Of a stretch of DNA of 9,067 nt, positions 5,937-9,067 are shown in pieces. The notes beneath the pieces were generated by a model. The model had not been told where the DNA came from. It was given only the letters and a program-made list of their open reading frames with translations, and did no database searches. The DNA lies in assembly GCA_012800145.1 (NCBI GenBank), contig JAAZJW010000261.1, positions 1-9,067 on the forward strand, read 5' to 3'. The stretch comes from Clostridiales bacterium. GTDB lineage: Bacteria > Bacillota > Clostridia > Peptostreptococcales > Natronincolaceae. Position 1 is the stretch's first letter. Every line of letters starts with the position of its first letter. The position numbers and the translations under genes were made by a program.

Positions 5937-6644
5937 ATGTTAATCTACCCTGCAATAGATATAAAAAACGGCAAGTGTGTCATGCTGACCCAGGGCAAAT
6001 TTGATAGAGAAACAGTGTACCATGAAGACCCCAAAGAGATGGCAAAATTTTGGCAACAACAAGGAGCAAAGGCCCTGCATATTATAGACCTGGACGGTGC
6101 ACTAGAAGGCAAAATCAAAAATTTTGAAATCATCAGGGGAATCGTAGAAAAAATAGATATTCCCATTCAGGTAGGGGGCGGTGTCAGAAATCTGCAAACA
6201 ATCGGGACATTGATTGATATCGGTGTGGATAGGGTAATAATAGGTACTAAAGCGGTTCAGGACGAAAAAATGCTCAAAGAGGCGGTGGATACATACGGGA
6301 AAAAAATTATAGTAGCCATAGATGCCAAAAATGGTTTTGTTGCTATGGATGGTTGGACTGAAACAAGTACAACAGATGCCCTGCAGTTCGCTAAAAAAAT
6401 AGAACAACTGGGTATAAAAACTGTTATTTATACGGATATAGCAAAGGACGGGATGCTGGAAGGCCCCAATTTCGAAGCAATCAAAAATATAAATGATAGT
6501 GTATCCATAGATGTTATAGCCTCCGGAGGGGTATCCTCCATGGGGGATCTAAAAAAACTATCGGAAATCGGCGTGGCGGGTGCTATTGTCGGAAAAGCCC
6601 TTTACGAAGGGAAAATAAATTTAACTGATTTAGAGGTGATATAA
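5937..6644 (+). CDS. hisA: ProFAR isomerase (phosphoribosylformimino-5-aminoimidazole carboxamide ribotide isomerase)
   Basis: HisA is a (beta/alpha)8-barrel enzyme that performs the Amadori rearrangement of ProFAR to PRFAR, the substrate of HisF. I choose the ATG at 5937 (MLIYPAIDIKNGKCV, 236 codons including the stop). This places the catalytic Asp at position 8, as in characterised HisA proteins, and the second catalytic Asp at 129 in VAIDAKNG. In-frame GTG codons at 5919 and 5925 would add a non-homologous extension. Other signatures are VGGGVRN, IIGTKAV, YTDIAKDGMLEGPN and the phosphate-binding ASGGVSSMGDL. The ribosome binding site is weak. The stop is three bases before hisF. HisH is not between this gene and hisB, where it commonly sits in related operons. 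Confidence 0.95.
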   Translation: MLIYPAIDIKNGKCVMLTQGKFDRETVYHEDPKEMAKFWQQQGAKALHIIDLDGALEGKIKNFEIIRGIVEKIDIPIQVGGGVRNLQTIGTLIDIGVDRVIIGTKAVQDEKMLKEAVDTYGKKIIVAIDAKNGFVAMDGWTETSTTDALQFAKKIEQLGIKTVIYTDIAKDGMLEGPNFEAIKNINDSVSIDVIASGGVSSMGDLKKLSEIGVAGAIVGKALYEGKINLTDLEVI

Positions 6645-6647
6645 AAA

Positions 6648-7430
6648 ATGAAGGGAAAAAGGATTATTCCTTGTTTGGATATAGATAAGGGAAGGGTAGT
6701 AAAAGGCGTGAAGTTTGCGGACTTAGTTGACGCGGGCGACCCTATAGAAATCGCAAAAGCCTATGAATCCCAAGGTGCAGATGAACTGGTACTATTGAAC
6801 ATCAGTGCAACCGAGGAGGGCAGGAAAGAATTATTGGATGTGGTAGAAAAAATAGCAGGCAGCATATCCATTCCCTTAATAGTGGGGGGAGGAATTAAAA
6901 GTGTGGAGAACTTCAGACAAACAATAGAGAGCGGTGCGGATAAAGTTTCTATAGGCTCTGCCACTGTTTACACACCTTCCATTATTACGGAGTGTGCGGA
7001 GATTTTCGGTTCCCCCACAGTTGTTGCGTCAATTGACGTAAAACAGTATAAAGATGATGTCTACAGTGTATATATAGAAGGTGGGAAGGAAGATGCGGGA
7101 CTGGAAGCAATAATTTGGGCCAGAACGGTAGCGGGACTGGGTGCCGGGGAAATTCTACTTACGGGCATAGACAAGGACGGTACTAAAAGCGGATATGACA
7201 TCGGTATCACAAGAAGAATAAGCGAAATGGTAAAGATTCCTGTAATAGCCTCAGGCGGTGCAGGTAAGTTGGAAGATTTTTATGATGTTTTTACAGAGGG
7301 TAAGGCGGATGCCGCCCTTGCAGCTTCCCTATTTCATTTTGGGGAAGTCGATATCAAAAGACTCAAGCAGTACTTAGTCAGCAGAGGAATCCGTATAAGA
7401 AAGGGAAGAGCACAGAAATGGACAAACTAA
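6648..7430 (+). CDS. hisF: imidazole glycerol phosphate synthase, cyclase subunit
   Basis: HisF is the (beta/alpha)8-barrel cyclase that uses ammonia, normally delivered by HisH, to split PRFAR into imidazole glycerol phosphate and AICAR. The catalytic residues Asp11 (IIPCLDIDKG) and Asp130 (ASIDVK) are present, as are both phosphate sites (VGGGIKS, ASGGAGK). The ammonia-gate positions known from T. maritima HisF are kept: Arg5, Glu46, Lys99 and the Glu in GAGEILL (168 here). This suggests the protein still works with a HisH. Residue 51, Asp in T. maritima and E. coli HisF (LDITAS), is Asn here (LNISAT). GAGGTGAT lies seven bases before the ATG. At 260 residues it is slightly long, because the C-terminus runs 13 bases into hisIE. 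Confidence 0.95.
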   Translation: MKGKRIIPCLDIDKGRVVKGVKFADLVDAGDPIEIAKAYESQGADELVLLNISATEEGRKELLDVVEKIAGSISIPLIVGGGIKSVENFRQTIESGADKVSIGSATVYTPSIITECAEIFGSPTVVASIDVKQYKDDVYSVYIEGGKEDAGLEAIIWARTVAGLGAGEILLTGIDKDGTKSGYDIGITRRISEMVKIPVIASGGAGKLEDFYDVFTEGKADAALAASLFHFGEVDIKRLKQYLVSRGIRIRKGRAQKWTN

Positions 7431-8047
7431 AAGGTTTAAAGTTTGATGAAAATGGATTGATACCGGCCATAATTCAGGATGCCGATACAAAAGAGGTTCT
7501 GATGCTTGCCTATATGAATGAAGACTCCCTAAAGAAAACTCTGGGAACAGGTGAAACCTGGTTTTGGAGCCGCAGCAGGAAAGAATTGTGGCACAAAGGG
7601 GAAACATCGGGACATATCCAAAAGGTGAAAAGTATAAATTATGATTGCGATGGAGATACTCTTTTAATCGGAGTGGAACAAAAAGGAGTGGCGTGCCACA
7701 CAGGAGCGAGAAGCTGTTTTTTCAATCTCCTTTATCTTTATGAAGGGGAAAGGGGAGAAAAGATAGATTCCGATATAATAGAAAGATTATATGCCATTAT
7801 TACAGATAGAAAAGAAAACCCCAAGGAAAACTCCTATACGAACTATTTATTTGATGAAGGATTGGATAAGATTTTGAAAAAGATCGGGGAAGAATCGGCT
7901 GAAGTTATTATAGCTGCCAAAAATCCCGACAGGAACGAACTGATTTATGAAACCGGTGATTTATTATATCATCTGTTGGTTTTGCTGAAAGAAAAAAATG
8001 TTGTTCCCGAGGAGGTTTTTGCGGAATTGAGCAGCAGATTCAAATAA
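7418..8047 (+). CDS. hisI: bifunctional phosphoribosyl-AMP cyclohydrolase / phosphoribosyl-ATP pyrophosphatase
   Basis: HisIE carries out steps 2 and 3: the C-terminal domain removes pyrophosphate from phosphoribosyl-ATP, and the N-terminal domain opens the adenine ring of phosphoribosyl-AMP. In the 209-residue product the HisI domain covers about 1-107, with WFWSRSR, ELWHKGETSGH, the metal-binding DCDGD (76-80) and CHTGARSC (Cys93, Cys100). The HisE domain covers about 115-209, with the MazG-like IGEESAEVIIAAK and ETGDLLYHLLVLL. The start overlaps the hisF end by 13 bases, the same overlap length as hisZ-hisG. The stop is followed after one base by the first terminator stem, so this is the last gene of the operon. 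Confidence 0.95.
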   Translation: MDKLKGLKFDENGLIPAIIQDADTKEVLMLAYMNEDSLKKTLGTGETWFWSRSRKELWHKGETSGHIQKVKSINYDCDGDTLLIGVEQKGVACHTGARSCFFNLLYLYEGERGEKIDSDIIERLYAIITDRKENPKENSYTNYLFDEGLDKILKKIGEESAEVIIAAKNPDRNELIYETGDLLYHLLVLLKEKNVVPEEVFAELSSRFK

Positions 8048-8048
8048 G

Positions 8049-8115
8049 AAAACCATGGGTAAAGTCCTTCTGCCGGATAAAGATTGGACAGGCAGGACAG
8101 CCCATGGTTTTTAAT
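8049..8115. terminator. bidirectional rho-independent terminator between hisIE and the LysM gene
   Basis: AAAACCATGGG (8049-8059) pairs with CCCATGGTTTT (8101-8111), an 11-bp stem. The enclosed part can fold further through GTCC...GGAC and TGCC...GGCA. On the plus strand the stem runs into TTTTT (8108-8112). On the minus strand it is followed by TTTTCTTATTT (8052 down to 8042). It can therefore stop the his operon and the convergent LysM gene. Confidence 0.75.
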
Positions 8116-8117
8116 GC

Positions 8118-8156
8118 AGTGAAAAGTCCCGACCTCCAGGGTTTTCACTATTTTTT
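8118..8156 (+). terminator. second rho-independent terminator of the his operon
   Basis: AGTGAAAA (8118-8125) pairs with TTTTCACT (8142-8149), with an inner CCC/GGG stem and an 8-base loop. TTTTTT (8151-8156) follows directly. No comparable T tract follows on the minus strand, so this hairpin serves the plus strand. It ends four bases before the stop of the convergent gene. Confidence 0.85.
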
Positions 8157-8159
8157 ATC

Positions 8160-8759
8160 CTATCTGGGAATACAAACTATTTGGCCTATCTGTAAAGCAT
8201 TTGGATTTACACCCGGATTAGCGGCAACAATGGCACCCACTGTTGTGTTAAATCTTATGGAAAGGAGATAAAAGGAATCTCCGGCTCTTATGGTATAGGG
8301 TGTTGTTCCCGCGGGACAGGTATGTGATGGTGGCGTGACTCCGCAATTAACGCCGAGTGCGGTCCATGTTTGCACACCTACTATTCCGTCCACAGGAATA
8401 TGTGAATCCCTTTGGAAGGCCATAACAGCTGTTTGTGTTCGGGAGCCAAAAATGCCGTCGATGGGACCGGGGTCATATCCTTCGTTTCTCAGGAGTTGTT
8501 GAAGACGCGTTACCGAGGCACCTCTACTGCCGATTCTCAATGTGGGACATGCGCCTGTTGGGGGCGGCCCGGGACCGGGTCCTGTGGGTATACAGACTAC
8601 TTGGCCTATGGATAATCTGTCGGGGTTAACCCCGGGATTAGCCGCTAACATAGCATCGAGAGACACGCCGTGTGATATGGATAATTGATAAAAGGTATCA
8701 CCGGCTCTGATGGTGTATGACATTGTGCCGCTAGGGCAGGAATGTTGGCTATAAAACAT
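8160..8759 (-). CDS. LysM - peptidoglycan-binding domain - LysM protein
   Basis: This 199-residue protein consists of binding modules without a visible catalytic domain. LysM1 covers about 15-58 (YTIRAGDTFYQLS...VVCIP), a Pro/Gly linker 59-69, a PG_binding_1 domain about 72-136 (LRIGSRGASVTRLQQLL, DGIFGSRTQTAVMAFQ) and LysM2 about 155-198 (YTIRAGDSFYLLS...IVCIP). The LysM modules and the preceding CPxGT are close duplicates. Six cysteines, one before and one near the end of each LysM and two around the central domain, may stabilise the domains. LysM binds N-acetylglucosamine-containing glycans such as peptidoglycan. No signal peptide or membrane segment is visible, so it may act in the mother cell on spore layers or leave by a non-classical route; this is inference. 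AGGAGG (minus strand, 8776 to 8771) supports the start. Confidence 0.88.
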   Translation of the reverse strand: MFYSQHSCPSGTMSYTIRAGDTFYQLSISHGVSLDAMLAANPGVNPDRLSIGQVVCIPTGPGPGPPPTGACPTLRIGSRGASVTRLQQLLRNEGYDPGPIDGIFGSRTQTAVMAFQRDSHIPVDGIVGVQTWTALGVNCGVTPPSHTCPAGTTPYTIRAGDSFYLLSIRFNTTVGAIVAANPGVNPNALQIGQIVCIPR

Positions 8760-8901
8760 AATTAGGTTCCCTCCTTTATTATAGGATCAGCATGAATACG
8801 ACAGATAAAGAAAAAAATAAGGGGGCATGTTTAGAACGCTGCATTTTTATCGTTTCGTTTATTTTTCTCTATTGTAATTCGATGCTGTTTATTATGATAG
8901 A

Positions 8902-8933
8902 TATACCATGGAATCATGGTATACTATAGTATA
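8902..8933. promoter_or_regulatory. two overlapping palindromes, possible operator
   Basis: TATACCATG (8902-8910) and CATGGTATA (8915-8923) form a perfect 9-bp inverted repeat with a GAAT spacer. The 14-base perfect palindrome TATACTATAGTATA (8920-8933) overlaps its right arm by four bases. The octamer ATAGTATA recurs at 9049-9056, overlapping a TTGACA. Paired palindromes of this size fit dimeric repressor sites; the regulator is unknown and the operator role is inferred. Confidence 0.45.
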
Positions 8934-9043
8934 TTTGGCAGGATAGGAATTGGTGCCCATCGTGTTCTAACAGGCCGAATAGGCTTACAAAATTTGTTCC
9001 TGTGCGGACACTAAAACATATTTAAAATTTCAACAAAAACTCA

Positions 9044-9067
9044 TTGACATAGTATAGATATCCTTAC
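9044..9067 (+). promoter_or_regulatory. possible -35 element of a promoter leaving the window
   Basis: A perfect TTGACA lies at 9044-9049. With 17-base spacing its -10 would start at 9067, the last base of the window, so the promoter cannot be confirmed. ATAGTATA (9049-9056), shared with the palindrome at 8920-8933, falls in the spacer. This is where a repressor site for a gene to the right would be expected. Confidence 0.35.

Larger units (their letters stand above)
8760..9067. other. gene-free region upstream of the LysM gene
   Basis: I see no convincing coding region or RNA gene here. It contains the LysM ribosome binding site (8771-8776), two overlapping palindromes (8902-8933) and a TTGACA near the right edge. 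It is AT-rich around 8860-8935 and 9005-9060. A minus-strand TATAAT (8783 to 8778) sits too close to the LysM ribosome binding site to be its -10 under usual spacing. Confidence 0.6.

Noticed and set aside
5624..5938. 104-codon minus-strand open frame across the hisB-hisA gap
   Set aside because: It owes its length to the duplicated hisB tail and the inverted repeat read backwards. The product repeats the same peptide twice and has no recognisable fold.
8778..8783. TATAAT on the minus strand as -10 of the LysM gene
   Set aside because: The transcript would start within the ribosome binding site at 8771-8776, and no good -35 is found at 16-18 bases.
8872..8898. Promoter TTGTAA ... TATGAT before the palindromes
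   Set aside because: The 15-base spacing is short, the -35 is weak, and no gene follows in the window.

Overview
The window looks like a piece of a moderately AT-rich Bacillota genome, probably a Clostridia-type anaerobe. The evidence is a T-box leader, strong AGGAGG-type ribosome binding sites, the short HisG plus HisZ form of ATP phosphoribosyltransferase, a fused HisIE, and a LysM/peptidoglycan-binding protein of the kind common in spore formers. The species cannot be named from the sequence alone.

Layout. Bases 22-281 are a histidine-specific T-box riboswitch with its terminator. A long plus-strand histidine operon follows: hisZ (346-1575), hisG (1563-2189), hisD (2258-3547), hisC (3550-4608), hisB (5139-5729), hisA (5937-6644), hisF (6648-7430) and hisIE (7418-8047). 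Two hairpin terminators (8049-8156) close it. A convergent minus-strand gene (8160-8759) encodes a LysM - PG_binding_1 - LysM protein. The last 308 bases hold no gene, only overlapping palindromes and a -35-like hexamer at the right edge.

Function. The T-box senses uncharged tRNA-His: specifier codon CAC, and an acceptor-binding TGGG that matches the unusual C73 of tRNA-His. HisZ-HisG, HisIE, HisA and HisF carry PRPP and ATP to imidazole glycerol phosphate; HisB, HisC and HisD complete the route. Two steps are missing from the window. HisH, the glutaminase partner of HisF that commonly lies between hisB and hisA in such operons, is absent. No histidinol-phosphate phosphatase is present either.

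The unusual parts are the two gaps inside the operon. The 530-base hisC-hisB gap is filled with repeats: 43-base units with conserved ends whose stem pairs covary between copies, two 44-base units with a hairpin, and a 120-base nested palindrome. The hisB-hisA gap, where hisH would be expected, holds a 117-base element with perfect 32-base inverted arms. It is flanked by a 58-base direct repeat that duplicates the 3' end of hisB, and the three differences in the coding part are all synonymous. HisF has Asn at position 51, where T. maritima and E. coli HisF have Asp. I found no clear new multi-gene system. The most noteworthy signal is the hisB-hisA junction.
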